Assembly (NCBI GenBank): GCA_018417955.1
Contig: JACTVC010000027.1
Coordinates: forward strand, 682,001-746,000
Direction: 5' to 3'
DNA from: Laccaria trichodermophora
Lineage: Eukaryota; Basidiomycota; Agaricomycetes; Agaricales; Hydnangiaceae
Length of the DNA stretch: 64,000 nt
The notes under the pieces are model-generated. The model had not been told where the DNA came from and made no database searches. It saw nothing but the letters and a program-made list of their open reading frames with translations. Positions 47,753 through 60,522 of the stretch are shown here, in pieces; the first letter of the stretch is position 1, and the number at the start of each line of letters is the position of its first letter. Both the position numbers and the translations under genes were made by a program.

Positions 47753-48190
47753 TTTTTGATTTTTCAACTCTTGGCTATGGCTTACACAGTACCATACCAT
47801 GCACCATAAATTACAATTCAGTAGGCCACTCATGAAAATCTGTTGAGCAACTAAAATCCACCTGAAATTTAATCTGCACAGATCTCAAAAATAAGAAAAA
47901 TATACCATGACAGTGGGTGGAGGGGAGTGGAGGATGAAAAATAGTACAGAAAAAGCAAAATTGAGGCTGGGCTATATTTTTTGGTCTTTCAACCCTTGGC
48001 TATGGCTTACACAGTACCATATCATGCACCCAGTAGATCAATGATGAAAATCTATTAAGCAACTAAAATCCACCTGAAATTTAATCTGCATAGATCTCAA
48101 AGTAGGAGAAAAATACACTGACAATGGATATAGGGAAGTGAGGGGTAAAAAATAGTACAGAAAAAGCGAAATTGAGGCTGCTCAGAGAGG
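47753..48190 (+). repeat. Tandem duplication, two units of about 210 bp
   Basis: Both units share TTGGCTATGGCTTACACAGT, AACTAAAATCCACCTGAAAT and GTACAGAAAAAGC, and end in AAATTGAGGCTG. Units are about 47753-47970 and 47972-48182. Sequence from 48191 to 48560 shows nothing further. Confidence 0.8.
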
Positions 48191-48559
48191 TGTGACCACG
48201 GAACCACTCACAAAAAAATAATGCAGCACTATACAAAATTTTACCATTACAGAATGTGGTTGGAAGCTACCAACACAATGTTTTCAGTTCTGTAGTTGTG
48301 GTCACAGCATGTGACATTCCCGGGAAACGCCACTGACGCGGCTCAGTAAAAGACAAAGAGGCTGCTTACATGATCTATTACGTAATAACTGTCAACCGTC
48401 CTCTCTTTATATATTAGATGTCTATGCCAAGAATTTTTCGAAATGGTTCAATATGCTCACCTCGAATGAATTTCGAGATTTGTTAAAGTCCATTGAAACT
48501 CCGACATCATGTAATCATGTTGAATTTCGACACAGAAAGTCATTGTTCTTCCCTCCCAC

Positions 48560-48990
48560 CAGTCCAACTTGCCTCCTTTCTCAATGAATGGCCCTTGACG
48601 AACAGTCTCCTCCTTCCCTCGACGAACGGCCTCCTGCCTCTCTCGAAGAACGAACGGCCTCTGTCTCTCAACGAACGAACGGCGTCCTCTCTATTTCGAC
48701 GAACAGCCTGTGTCCTCCCTCTATCAACGAACGACCGGTGTCCTCCCTCTCTCGACGAAAGGCCAGTACTCTCCCTTTCTCGGTAAACGGCGTCCTCTCT
48801 CTCTTGCCAGTGTTCTCCCTTTCTTGGTAAACGGCTCCTCCTGGTGTTCTCCCTCCCTCGACGAACGGCCTTGTTCTTCCCTTGGCTGATGGGCTACCCT
48901 TGACAAACGGCTTCCCCTTTATCTTCGATGAACGGCCTCCTCCTTCTCTTGATGGACGGCCTCCTTGCCTCATCCCTCCCTTGATGAATG
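48560..48990 (+). repeat. Minisatellite around CGACGAACGGC
   Basis: About fourteen imperfect copies of a 20-35 bp unit (CTC(C/T)CTCTCGACGAACGGCCTCC). Unlike its CpG-poor surroundings this block is CpG-rich, which suggests recent amplification or a different origin. ORFs on both strands are repeat artefacts. Confidence 0.8.
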
Positions 48991-49680
48991 GTCTCCCTTG
49001 ACAAACAATACTACTAGGGTTATAGGATGCAGTGACTCCACCATCTCCATACTATACCTAGGCTCTAAGCCCACTATGTATTCTCTAAAGTAGTCAAATA
49101 TAATATTGTTCGCCTATTTTCTGATCCAAATTGAGCCCAAAGCATCAGCGACAGAGATATGACTATTATATGACTAGTACATGACTGGTGTAATATATGA
49201 TTTGCAGACTGAGACTAATGTATGACTATTGTATTACGAGCGTAGTCAGAAACACTTAAAAAAAATGACATTTAGTCAAACACCGTCTAATCGGTGACTT
49301 TTGCGTGACTAATGACTGACTTCGCTATTTACTGAGGATAACTCCTGATCAAGCTTCTCAGCCTTTCTTTCCTACTCCCCCAATTGGCGGTTTTCTTCCG
49401 AGTAGGAGGGCCGGTGACTTTACTTATTCTACATAACCGGCTTTCTCCCTGTTGCTCATTCGATCAATACTTTCAGGATAGACCCAGCAGCCACTACACT
49501 AAATTATCAAAGGCAGCAAGTTTCAAGTTTTCGAGATTCACGCTGAGCGCCACAACTTCAGACACATGCCCAATAGAGATCACACATGCCTACTAAAGAT
49601 TTTTGCTCAAGAAAGTTTGAAATGTCGGACTAGAAAGACCACTGAGGTCGCAGCCCTAAGCAAATTAAAGAAACAGGATG
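48991..49680. other. No gene recognised
   Basis: AT-rich with a TATGACTA/TACATGACT-rich stretch (49155-49240). Nothing coding seen. Confidence 0.4.
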
Positions 49681-49685
49681 GACTT

Positions 49686-49900
49686 ACTGGTATTTTATCA
49701 ATATTCCTTGACATTTTCTTGTGCAAAACAGGCTAAGCTGTACTTGCATCAAGATCTGGACTGTTTTCCATTGAATCTATCCAAACTTGTAAATAAATCT
49801 GTGTCAAAGTTGAACAACTCTTGCTCTTGACCTACAGTTTTAGTACACTGCTTGTTAGATGCACATTTTTGAAAAAGAAAAAAAAAAAGTGACTGTTGCA
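49686..49900 (-). repeat. Diverged relative of the hAT-like element at 59109-60045
   Basis: Resembles the reverse complement of about 59140-59400, with shared strings such as ATCAAGATCTGGACTGT and TTAGATGCACATTTTTGAAAA, at an estimated 20 percent divergence. Termini are not readable. It ends about 150 bp before the region duplicated with the membrane-protein gene. Confidence 0.55.
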
Positions 49901-50199
49901 CAAAGTCAAAGTCGGAAATGGCCGCTGTCAAACTGTTGTGACGGATGTGACACCTCTTGCTTATGAGTCCAGCCTTATGGTAAGGCAACTAATGGGAAGC
50001 ACATCTTATATTTTCCTGACATAACCGCGACAAAAATTGAAATGGTCACTTCTTTAAAGGGCCAACTGGGAGAAGGGTGGAAAAGCTATGGTGATTGCAC
50101 GGTTCGATATGGAGGCCGTTCGCACCTTCGCACCTCCACCTCCCCAAAATCCCTCCTCTCCCTCAATTTCCTTCAATCTTTCCCACATCTGCAACCAGG

Positions 50200-51712
50200 A
50201 TGCCCAACTGGAAATCACCTGCAGAGCTGCAGAAGGATTCAGCTGCGTTCGTCAAACTCATTCATGTTCTCTTCGGGGTATATGCGTGCGTCTGTTTGTT
50301 TCTACACATTAGTTATATGGCCTGACTGCGACCTCAAGATATGAGTGGATTCTTTCTTTAAACTTCGATTTCAGTTTTTTGTTGGGAAGGAGGAAATTCC
50401 GTTGGCTGATGGTTGTACCTTCCTACACCATACCCTTCAGACTCTTCTCATCATCGTCCAGATTTTCTACTTCGCGAACAGATATCTCCTTCTTTCTGCG
50501 CTGGTAGGGATGTAAGTCGTTGAGGATTTCTTTGTAAAAACTGCTAAGCTGACTGCAACCCACTAATTCACAGCATTATTTCCATGGATGTTACTTCGAA
50601 GGTCGATTGCCAGGCCCTATACACTTTTAACCAAATTGCAGGTGAAGGTGCGATGGGGCTAGCAAGCATTAATCTTTCGATCCGAATGTACGTTATACCT
50701 CTCGATCTTCACTACGTCAATTTAACTTGCACCAAAGGATCGCGATATGGTCGCAAAATGAATACATAATTGGTCTCCTCGTCCTAATTATCCTTGGTCA
50801 CTGGTCCTTGATCCTACAAGGTAGATCTGTTGCTACCAAACCCCTATCTTGTTCTGAAATTTCCTCTGACAGGTACCCAACTGAAAGCAACCTGGGTTGA
50901 CGGCATGGGTTGCACCCTCAACAAAGCAAACAACACCATCCTCGCCTCGACCTTCATCTACTCAATGTGTTTCGACCTTATCGTCCTCCTGCTCACCACT
51001 TACAAGCTCCTTGGAATTAACGACAAGATGGCAAATCTGCTTGGTCAGAGCCGACTCACCCGAATGATATTCGAGGACGGGTTGATCTTCTTCGTCATAG
51101 CGTAAGTTGATACAAGTTCGCTCCAGCAATAAACACCTTACCCATCCACCCCCATTCAGGTTCCTGGCAAATCTTTGCACAACCGTATTCATGCTCCTGA
51201 ACCTCAATCAGATCATGACCGTCTTCTTCAACGTCCCTGCTGTCATTGCCTCCTCTGTTCGTCACAACTCCGCCCACTCTATCAATTATTAATATAAACA
51301 CTTCATCCAGATTGTTGCGTGCCGCGCTGTTTGTCGCCTCACAAAGTTCACTAACTCAGGTCTTGAAGTCTAGTAGGCCTCTTTGCTCTGTTGCTATCAA
51401 TTTTCCTCATGCTCACAATTCTCTCACAGCAGAGCGACAACTTCATCGGCTGGAGTCACTGGTATGGCCAATACAAGAGGCCTGGCCTCACTTCAACACC
51501 TCAAAAGTGGTGGTGGTGTGAAGTCTGGTGTGCACGTTCGGGTGGGTTCGTTCTCTTACCCCCTCAACAAAACCGTTGGCTGATTGTGTTGTTGAACCAT
51601 ACAGATGGAGACATTCATCCATAAGGAGGACACCCTGAGGTTCACAAACAGTAAATGTCAGGACAGTGAGACAGACTTTGATCTCGATGTGGAAGCGAAA
51701 GGAAGTTTTTGA
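50200..51712 (+). CDS. Multi-pass membrane protein, Agaricomycete family, function unknown (intact copy)
   Basis: Ten exons: 50200-50285, 50339-50411, 50462-50511, 50574-50687, 50738-50820, 50873-51101, 51160-51256, 51311-51372, 51430-51541, 51605-51712. They sum to 1014 nt, 337 residues. The protein starts MPNWKSPAELQKDSAAFVKL. It contains about seven hydrophobic segments, including FYFANRYLLLSALVGI, IGLLVLIILGHWSLILQG, IYSMCFDLIVLLLTTYKL and FLANLCTTVFMLLNLNQI. A conserved DCQALYTFNQ stretch and an IVACRAVCRL stretch close the membrane part. A polar cytoplasmic tail follows, ending DFDLDVEAKGSF. The family is common in mushroom genomes and I know of no function. All introns are 50-62 nt. 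A decayed paralogue lies at 57283-58945 and 61685-62035. Confidence 0.88.
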
Positions 51713-52634
51713 GGTGTTCATGAAACAGTATTATTATTGGTCTTGCTCCTTTCGGCGCATCCCTCAGAGGTAGATAGTTTTGATGATGTAAGTACGTTAG
51801 AAAAAGTACAGATATATGAAAACAAGAGAAACAAGAATGGGATGGAGAGCTGACTAGGTATATGAAAGAGAAATTAATCAGAAGAGAGTTAAGCATCGTT
51901 TCACATAGATTTTACAAGTCCCTGAGTAAGGTTGGTGAGAGCTCCACAGTAGGATTCGCTTCTGTAATTTGAAGTTCTCGTGATAAACCCTAGGGTAGGG
52001 TTACATTTCCCCCTATACCTGCCATAGCTCCCACCAAGCCATAGCGATTTCTCACAAGTTAAAGTTTCAAAACTAACTTGATAAATTTGTTGCCCCAATA
52101 TGAGAAATTTAACATGTCTAGATCAGCAATCTACTGTCTCCACTAATCCTGCTGAAGATTGTCGAATACAAGGGGGTACCGGGATTTAAATCCCGGACCA
52201 GGGCATCAGGAGGCACTGACTTGGGTCAGTAGTTCCAAATACCTCTAGTATCCTGGGTATCTCGGTACACAAGTCCCCTAGTGCATAGTTACCATAGTCA
52301 TCCTACTAATCTCAGTAGCACCAGTAGTCTCCTGAATTCGGTACATAGCTCTATGTTGTGTGTGTTGCTCTGTATCTACAGAAGCTACCAGGTGAACCAG
52401 GGTTCTGTAACAAAGTCTAATCCTACATTGTTGGCATTGTTTCTGATCTATGAAGGCTACTGGTTCACACTACTCAATAGAAAGCTGGTCACATTTTTGG
52501 ACCAAAATGGCAGTAGTGATCAGCATCGTTGTATTGTGAGACAGGATATATACACATTCAAGCTACTAGCCTAATCATGAGCATAAGGAAGGGTGTACCA
52601 CATCTACCACCTGGTGAGGAAAGCCAATCAGAGA
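51713..52634. other. 3' region of the membrane-protein gene and repeat-like sequence
   Basis: 51713-51910 is shared with 61853-62035 and so belongs to the duplicated block. 52160-52195 contains the perfect palindrome GGGATTTAAATCCC. No gene seen. Confidence 0.45.
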
Positions 52635-53227
52635 TAGTGCTTGGAAGTCCAGTCCCAAGACTGCAAAAAGACTGCAACTGGACCGGACCAAGACTGCAAA
52701 AGACCAGACCTGCAGTCTTGGTCTTTCAGATTTGAGATCACAAGACCGCAAAAAGACCGGTTAACGTGAACCGGTCTTGTCGGTTGAAACCGGTTTTTTG
52801 TACCTACATAATAACCCTTCAAAACGCACCTAAGATCATATTTTTAGGCCAAAAACTGACAAAGATACATGCAAAACTGTAAAATATTTCGTGAAAATAG
52901 CAGATGTACCTTAGTATTTTTGTAGATACATCAACTCTCAATGGAATTTAACGTTCTTGCACTCGTTTAGAAGCTACGAAAAACGTCAATAAATCTACCG
53001 ACGCACAATTGCAAATTTTAATACATATTTAGTCGAAAAACCGGTCTTGAACTGGTTGTAACCAGTTTGGACCAAGACTGGTCCAAAGACCAAAAAAGAC
53101 CGCAGTCTTGGTCTTTTCCGGTCCTGGTCCGGTTTTTTGAGGTTTTAGGAATTGTGTGGACTGGTCTAGGTCTTGGTCTTTTTGTTTTGGGCCAAAAAAC
53201 CGGACTGGACCAGACTTTCAAGCACTA
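52635..53227. mobile_element. hAT-like MITE, 593 bp
   Basis: The termini are TAGTGCTTG...CAAGCACTA. The 8-bp duplication ATCAGAGA is exact on both sides (52627-52634 and 53228-53235). Subterminal regions are packed with GACCAAGACTGC, AAGACCGG and GGTCTTGGTCTTT variants in both orientations, candidate transposase-binding repeats. The centre is AT-rich and non-coding. Confidence 0.85.
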
Positions 53228-53235
53228 ATCAGAGA

Positions 53236-53690
53236 AGAGGAAGGTACTTGCTGCCTCTAGATGAGGTGAGAAAAGGGGAAGGAGGGGGGGAGTACAACGA
53301 ACAGTGACAAGAGAGGAGGAAAGTACACACTGCCTGGAGATGAGGAGAGAAAGGGAAAGGTTAATACGGCGAACACAGATGACAGAGGATGAAAGTACAC
53401 ACAGATATGCTACACATGCTTGAGGGTAGGTGGTCAGCACTGCCTGGATGAGAAGGCAAATGGGGTATGAGTACAGTGAACATGGACAAAGACATATGAA
53501 AGCACGCACAAACTGGAAATGAAGAGAGAAAGGGGGGGTGAGTGTGAGTATGGCTGATACAGGGACAGGTGAATGCAGGCACTGACTAGAGATGAGCAAA
53601 CAAAGAAGGCCGTGAGTGTGGAGAATGTGGATGAAGAAGGAAAGGACGCACTGACTTGAGATGAGGAGGACTTGGATGGAAACCTTACGA
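53236..53690. repeat. Degenerate minisatellite with GATGAGGAGAGAAAGGG units
   Basis: Six or so imperfect units of about 70-80 bp, each with AAGTACACACTGCCTGGAGAT or a variant followed by GAGAGAAAGGG. No coding potential. Confidence 0.6.
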
Positions 53691-56322
53691 GTTGGTGATG
53701 TGGTGGGGGAAAGGAAGGAAGAACGTGTCGAGAAATTCAAAAATCAACATTGTCACATGGTGTCGGAGTTTGAACGGACTTGAACGAATTGTCGTGAAGT
53801 TCTTCAACACAAGCACATCACCACTTCCTCACTGGAACCTCAGCATCCTCTCATTGCCTGAGCCTCGCTGTCAGCAGCCCCACTGGCAGATGCATTGCCT
53901 TGGTGGTCATCAAATGGCCCACCTCTCTTCACACTGACAGATCCACCTGCGACACAGTCAGTGCCTGGTCAGCGCATTGCTCATCTCACGGCCAACCAAC
54001 ATACAACCTCTCCTCCATTTCCTCCTCCGACGCACCCAAAACAATCACTGTAACCGCTCACTCTCCCCACTCATCCTTTCGCCCTTTCTCCTCTGAACCC
54101 AACCCCTCTTGCCTCCGTTCGCCCATCCAGGTCCCAGAGCCAGCACACATATCAACCGTGTATGTGGCCTCATGGTGTATGCGTGCGACCTCTCAACTGA
54201 CGACGACATTGAGGACAACATCCATGACACAAGGGAATAGAAGGAAGGCGGCTCGGTCTCCCAATCACCTCCTTCACACCCGCTCCCTCGTTCCTCATCA
54301 TTCCCACTATTTGACCACTAACGACCTTCTTCTTTAGCTCAATATTATCACGGATGTTCTCAGTAGTATACCATACTCCTAGCATAACCGATTTACTTCA
54401 TTCTTTGTTGTGCACCTTTATTCAGAAATTTCAGTTTCCTCCTCTCAACAACAACTGCTCTTGGCTTGAGTTGTCTAATCTACTGAAGCTACAGGTCTTT
54501 GGTGAAAGGATATTGGGGCTACTGACATTTGCTGGATAGCTACTGGGGAAATGTACATGCAAAGGCCAACTACATAGACACACTGTGGCTACTGATTGCT
54601 ATGGAGAAGAACCAAAATGTACTGGCACAATGGATTTTGGTGAGAAACTACATATAAATTTACTGTTTCCTGATGGGGCTGGTTGGTTGGTTCGGCTGCC
54701 AGGCTGCTAATTTTTTATTTGACATACCAAAATTTCAGTGCAAAACGACAAGAGGGTGATTGGACAGTGCTCAGATAGCTGCCAGAATGCATGAGTTTGA
54801 ATATATTGGGTCTATCTGAACATAAAGAAGCCAAAAACTAGCTCTAAGATGAGATAGGACTTGGAATTGAGATCACATGTTGTGAAATACCTTTCTCTAA
54901 CAACAATGCTGCCCGAAAACAGCAAGCCCCTACAGTGACTTACTTTAATTCAATGATGTGGGCAGCTCAGTACTTCAATTTCAATAGTGGATTTTATGGT
55001 CAACTTCATTGTAGTATCATCTCAAGCCTGACGGGGAGCTCAAAAAATGGGTTTTCACAGCCTGCTGGGCATTGGGTGATGGAAAAGGGGAAAAAAATCG
55101 CACATGGATGACATCATATTTCCCAAAATGGACGTGTGCCTGATTACATTGGGTGGTTGGTTCAGCCCAAGTCCCACTAAAAATAATTTCAATGTCCGGT
55201 CCTTATTTTAAATCCCGGCACCCCCTTGGTTGAATAGTTGTTGATCATGACTCAAGTCATCATTTGTTTTTTCTCTTCCTCCAGATATTTTTTATTCTGT
55301 ATATCTTACAGAACAATTTTCTATTTTTTGGACATGGGTCAGTAATAAAATACATGAAGAATAAAATACATATGACATGTGCAAAAGAAAGGGAAAAAAT
55401 ATAGAGAAGGAAATCAGGGTTAGGGCTGAAAAAATTATGTCTTTGAACAAATATAAATTGAATATTAGAAGAAATATTAAATTTCACAGTTGACTGCCTG
55501 ATCTCATGAGAGTTGCCTTACATGGTTGTTACATGGAATGAAAAAAATATGCAGAGGCTGAGGAAGATACACAGGGTGACGAAGGATGCACATCAATGTA
55601 TTATACTTGTGCACACTAAACAGCATAGTGAGGTATCAATGACAAAATATCATATATCAGTGTATTTGTGTATTTGGTGAATGGAAGAATTGAGTTGGTC
55701 AGAAATCAATGGAGTTCCTGGCAATGCTAGTCTCGTGCCCATCTGTTGTGCAGAGTGAGTGGCCCACTGGACTGTTGGAGTGTGAAAACACACTGCAGAA
55801 CACTCTCCACAACGTCTGGTGCAGTTGGTAGGGCAAACCTACAGTCAAGTCACAGTGTGACAAAATGTAACAACTTCACAAAGTAGGGACAGATGTCAAC
55901 ATGGTTTACACAGGGTTTACAAGCATAAAACAGGTCATAAAATGTATTTTTTGTATGGAATGGTAAGTACATTGTAAGCTACATTATGATCTGGCAGCCA
56001 CCTCAGAGAAAAGGGACATGTGGGGTCTGAAGCAAGTGGCTTAAAATGACCAGAGGGATGGCAACCTATGGATGCATGCCAGCTGCTCTTTGAGATCGGC
56101 CATGAAAACAATGAAAGCTCTGTATTTCAGGATATGAGGGGAGCGCACACAGGCATCCTGGTGGTCACTCAGGGAAATGCTGTTGATGTGTCCCTCTTGC
56201 AGCCTTGTTTGACTTGATGCATGTGCAGGCAGGTTGGCACAGAGACCCAGCCAAGGATTTGTTAGTTAACCATTTCTTTGAGAGATTAGAGGTACAATGT
56301 ACCTTCAAACTGACAATCCATT
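53691..56322. other. 2.6-kb stretch without recognised genes
   Basis: A plus-strand open frame at 53900-54337 is Ser/Thr/Pro-rich and has no family resemblance. 55720-55890 is a relative of the site at 60060-60540, where a solo LTR is inserted, and shows that site without the LTR. The rest is AT-rich and CpG-poor. Confidence 0.45.
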
Positions 56323-57282
56323 GGGACTTTCACGTTTTACTTTTTTCGACTTGTGCAAGTCACTACAAGTCAAAAAAGGCGGAAAAGCCGCAAGTTAAAA
56401 AGCCAGGCCAAATTTTGTGAAAAGCAGCTATTGGCGAGCAAACGAAAAAGTTGAAAAAGTCACGGAAAAGAGCAATCGAGGCAAAACTAGCAACTAAAGT
56501 GCAAATTACTGAACTACATAGTATACCCAACTTCATGGAAATCTGCCTATCTTAGAGAGATGCATAGAGAATCTGTCAGAGGGAAATTTATAAGAGGAAA
56601 ATTCAAGAATATGGAATGACACACCAGATTGCCTCCTGAACCTGTCGCAATCCATCATCAACATTGACAAGTGTCCAAAACACGATGTGACTGCATGCTA
56701 TGATTTCAGGAAATGCAGCAGCACCTGCATGGTACACGCAGCAGACCAAGTGGGGTAGAGGGAAGGCTGGTAGATGAGAGTTGAAGAGAAGAATGTGACG
56801 TGGAGGTGTTTGGCTGTATTGAACAAATATTCAACTCACGTGGTGCTGCCATCAGCCACCATGTCGTCACGGTCCAACATCTCTTCCTTCTTACCATCAC
56901 CACCCCTTCACCAACTTCTGCAACATCCTCAGACTCTGTATGCTGCCAGAGACGACACCACTCCTCAATGCTGTAGCATGACCTATTCCATCCATGGACT
57001 GCCAGTACAGAGTTCTCCTTCCCTCTCTCATAGTGTGTGCCACTCAATTCCTTGACAGCTCAGGCCGTTTGTTGCTGAGAATCTGAAGGGAAGATAGGTC
57101 TGAGTGGTGGAGGGGGTTTGAGGTATATTAGTATTGTAGTTTTTTTGTAATCTAAGTGTTTCTTGAGATCTGCTAGGATGTCATATTTTTGGTAGATTAG
57201 CTTTCCAGCTTTTACACTTTTCAGCTGGTTGCAAGCTAAAAAGCAGCTAAAAGCCAGAAAGTAAATTGTTAACTTGCTGATG
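56323..57282 (+). repeat. 960-bp inverted repeat, left copy
   Basis: Starts GGGACTTTCACGTTTTAC and ends GTTAACTTGCTGATG. Reverse complement of 60725-61684; all deduced frames in the two copies are identical. It contains short Lys/Ser-rich and Cys/Trp-rich open frames with no known domain. Its right side abuts the minus-strand part of the broken paralogue. Confidence 0.85.
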
Positions 57283-58945
57283 AGGGCAATGAGGCCTACT
57301 GGACTTCCAGACCTGAGTTGGCGAAATTTGTGAGGCGACGAACTGCGTGGCATGCGACAATCTGGATGAAGTGTCGTAATGATAATTAATAGGCCCTAGG
57401 GTGGGCAGGGTTGTGACGAACGGAGGAGACAATGATAGTGGGGACATTGATGACAGTCATGATCAGGTTGAGGTCAAGTAGAATGAATACAGTTGCAAAG
57501 AGGTTTGCCAGGGACCCGAAAGGGGGCGGATAGGTAAGTGGTTTATTGCTGGAGTGAACTTGCATCAACTTACACTATGGAGAAGAAGATCAACCCATCC
57601 TCGAATAACATTCAACTGAGTCGGCTCCGACCAAGCAGATTCACTGTCTTGTCATTAATTTTGAGGAGCTTGTAAGTGTTGAGCACAAGAACGATAAAAT
57701 CGAAACACATTGAGTAGATGAAGTTCGCGGTGAGGATGGTGTTGTTCATTTGAGTGATGACGCAACCCATGCCATCGACCCAGGTTGCTTTCAGTTGAAT
57801 ACCTGTCAGAAGAAAATTCAGACCAAGACAGGGGTTTGATAGCAACATATCTACCTTGTAATATCAAGGACCAGTGACAGAGAGTGATTAGGATAAGGAG
57901 ACCAATGATGTATTTATTTTGCAACCATATCGCCATCCTTTAATAGGCATTAATTTGACGTTGTGACGATGGAGTGATGTAAAGTATGTTCAGATCGAAA
58001 GATTGATGTTTGCTAGACCCATTGCAGCACTGCCTGCAATTTGATTGAAAGTGTATAGGGCCTGGCAAGCGACCTTCAAAGTAACATCCATGGAAATAAT
58101 GCTATGAATTAGGGGCTGCGCCAGTCAGCTAAGCAAATTTTCAAAAGAAAAACTGAATGACTTGCATCCCTACCAGCACAAAAAGAAGGAAATATCTGTT
58201 CACGAAGTAGAAAATCTGGATGATGATGAGAAGAGTCCAAGGGGTATGATGTAGAAAGGTACAACTGTGATATAGGATTGGAAGGGAATGCCCAGAGGCC
58301 ATAGTCAAACAGTGGTATATAGCTAGATTTGGATATCTTACATAATATATTGATCTTTTGTCTTGAACCACCACCTTGTCAGCAGTCTTGCCATCCTCTT
58401 GCACTACATGTAGTGCTTTGTATAACTGTACTTCCTACAGTATGCATAATCATGTTGGGCCAGCTGAGTATCTTGTAACTGCTCATTGCTCACTCATGGG
58501 TGTTGATCCCAGATCCACCCATTCTTGCCTCCTCCTTCCCTCTTGGCTTCAGCTATGCGAGAAGTTCAGAGTGAACGCTTCACAACAACCATCAGCCAAT
58601 GGAATTTCCTCCTTCCCAACAAAAAATCGAAATCAAAGTTAAGAGAAAGAACCCATTTGTATCTTGAGGTTGCAGTCAGGCCATATAGTTGATGCACAGA
58701 AACAGACGCACACATATACCCCCAAGAGACCATGGGTGAGGTTGACAGACGCAGTCACGTCGTTCTGTAGCTCTGCAGGTGATTTCAAGTCAGGCATTCC
58801 GATTGTGGACATGAAGATTGAGTGAAATGGAGGAAGAGGAAAGAATTGGGAGAGGTGGGAGTGTGGAGGTAGGAACAGCCTCTGTATCGAACAACACAAT
58901 CATAGTAGCTTTTCCACCCTTCTCTAGTTGGCCCTACAAAGAACT
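57283..58945 (-). pseudogene. 5' part of the decayed paralogue of the 50200 membrane-protein gene
   Basis: Reverse complement of the region corresponding to 50042-51385. It keeps the same exon order and recognisable stretches (KSPAELQND, FVNRYFLLFVLVGM, IIGLLILITLCHWSLILQG, IYSMCFDFIVLVLNTYKL, NVPTIIVSS). Stops and frame shifts are present and a solo LTR (58266-58584) sits in it. CpGs of the live copy are often TG or CA here. The sequence ends at 57283 in the intron before the last coding part and meets the 960-bp repeat. The missing end lies at 61685 in opposite orientation. Confidence 0.85.
58266..58584 (+). mobile_element. Solo LTR in the decayed paralogue
   Basis: 319 bp, same family as the LTRs of the element at 16302-20174. 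It is flanked by the 5-bp duplication ACAAC (58261-58265 and 58585-58589). A solo LTR normally arises by recombination between the two LTRs of a full element. Confidence 0.9.
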
Positions 58946-59108
58946 CATCTTGCTTGTCAAGGTCATACTTAGATACCAAACAGGTACAGACAATAAGGCT
59001 ATGGGCCATGGGCTCCTTTACCTGCAGATGGCGCATGCAGGTGAGCAAGCATGCACAACGAGGTTATGTAACTCAAGTTGAGTACCGTGAGTCCATGACA
59101 TTTACATA

Positions 59109-60045
59109 GGCTCTGGAGCCATGTCTGGAACAGTCAATGGTTTTTCAATTTTTTTCAAAAATGTGCATCTAAGAAGTAGGGTACTTTACCCTGACTACAT
59201 ATGTAAAATTGTAGATCAAGAGCAAAAGTTGTTCAATTTTGACAGATTTATTTTCAATTTTGGATAGATTTATTGTAACACAGTCCAGATCTTGATAAAA
59301 GTACAACTCTTTTGCACATGAAGCTCAAGGCAATGTCAGGAAATATTAATAACATACCAGTAGCTCATGTATCAGCATTTGTGCAACAAATTTTTTTGAC
59401 CTATTGATTCTTTTTTTGTTGCCTGCTGCATGGCAACATGCCATTAGGAAGGAGAAGTGTATGTAAAGTGCTTCCACATACCCTGAAATATTTTATTAGC
59501 ATTGACTCATACTTTAATGAGCAATTGCATTGAGTAGAACTGACTTTATATGCTCAGAACAACACAAATTTTCTTCCCAATGGGTTAAAAAATGCATTCT
59601 AGGTTCAAATTGGAGTATCCTACAATTTATCACAAGTAAAGTGAGCTATTCAAATATTTTTCTGGCCTGCGGCACATAACACGACAAGAAAAGCCTGTAG
59701 GGAGGTGAACTGCTGCCTATTTGGGTGTTAATCCCAATCAGGTGTTAAATTTTCCCAGGTTCCAGAACAGGTGTTAACTACATTACTGTGATTTCAGACA
59801 TTTTGCCTATCAAATTTTACTGACCACATAAGTAGAGGTAAACATAGAATACAGGTATTTTTTTTCTCAGCCTACAGCACAAGTTATTGTTTTGTGGAAG
59901 ATTGTGTGTGTTAGAGGCTGCCTGCCTATTCGGGTGTTAATTTTGATGGCAATCCCAATTGGGTGTTAATTTTTGATTGTTCCCAAACAGGTGTTAAATA
60001 ACACCCGATTAGGCGTTATTTTGTTCCAGACATGGCACCTGAGCC
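59109..60045. mobile_element. hAT-like element, 937 bp
   Basis: The terminal inverted repeats are GGCTCTGGAGCCATGTCTGG on the left and GGCTCAGGTGCCATGTCTGG on the right. The 8-bp duplication TTTACATA is exact (59101-59108 and 60046-60053). The right half has several GGTGTTAA(T/C) repeats (59725-60010). No transposase ORF. A diverged relative is at 49686-49900. Confidence 0.85.
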
Positions 60046-60203
60046 TTTACATAAACGACTCGGGGTAGTGTTGCCTAGTCTCGTTCCCATCTGTTGTAGG
60101 GAGTATGGTCTGCCAGACCGTCAGAGATTCAAAATACACAACAGAATACTCCCTACAACGTCTGGTGCATTTGGTAGGCAAAACCACCAGTTGAGTCACA
60201 GTG

Positions 60204-60522
60204 TGTGATATAGGATTGGAAGGGAATGCCCAGAGGCCATAGTCAAACAATGGTATATAGCTAGATTTGGATATCTTACATAATATATTGATCTTTTGTC
60301 TTGAACCACCATCTTGTCAGCAGTCTTGCCATCCTCTTGCACTACATGTAGTGCTTTGTATATCTGTACTTCCTACAGTATGCATAATCATGTTGGGCCA
60401 GCTGAGTATCTTGTAACTGCTCATTGCTCACTTATGGGTGTTGATCCCAGATCCACCCATTCTTGCCTCCTCCTTCCCTCTTGGCTTCAGCTATGCGAGA
60501 AGTTCAGAGTGAACGCTTCACA
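60204..60522 (+). mobile_element. Solo LTR with readable empty site elsewhere in the window
   Basis: 319 bp, at least four differences from the other LTR copies. It is flanked by the 5-bp duplication CAGTG (60199-60203 and 60523-60527). The surrounding sequence (about 60060-60540) is related to 55730-55875, where GTCACAGTGTGACAAA runs uninterrupted. Confidence 0.9.

Noticed and set aside
56706..57055. 113- and 93-codon ORFs inside the 960-bp repeat
   Set aside because: They are identical in both repeat copies but overlap each other on opposite strands, lack any known motif and have no splice or start context.
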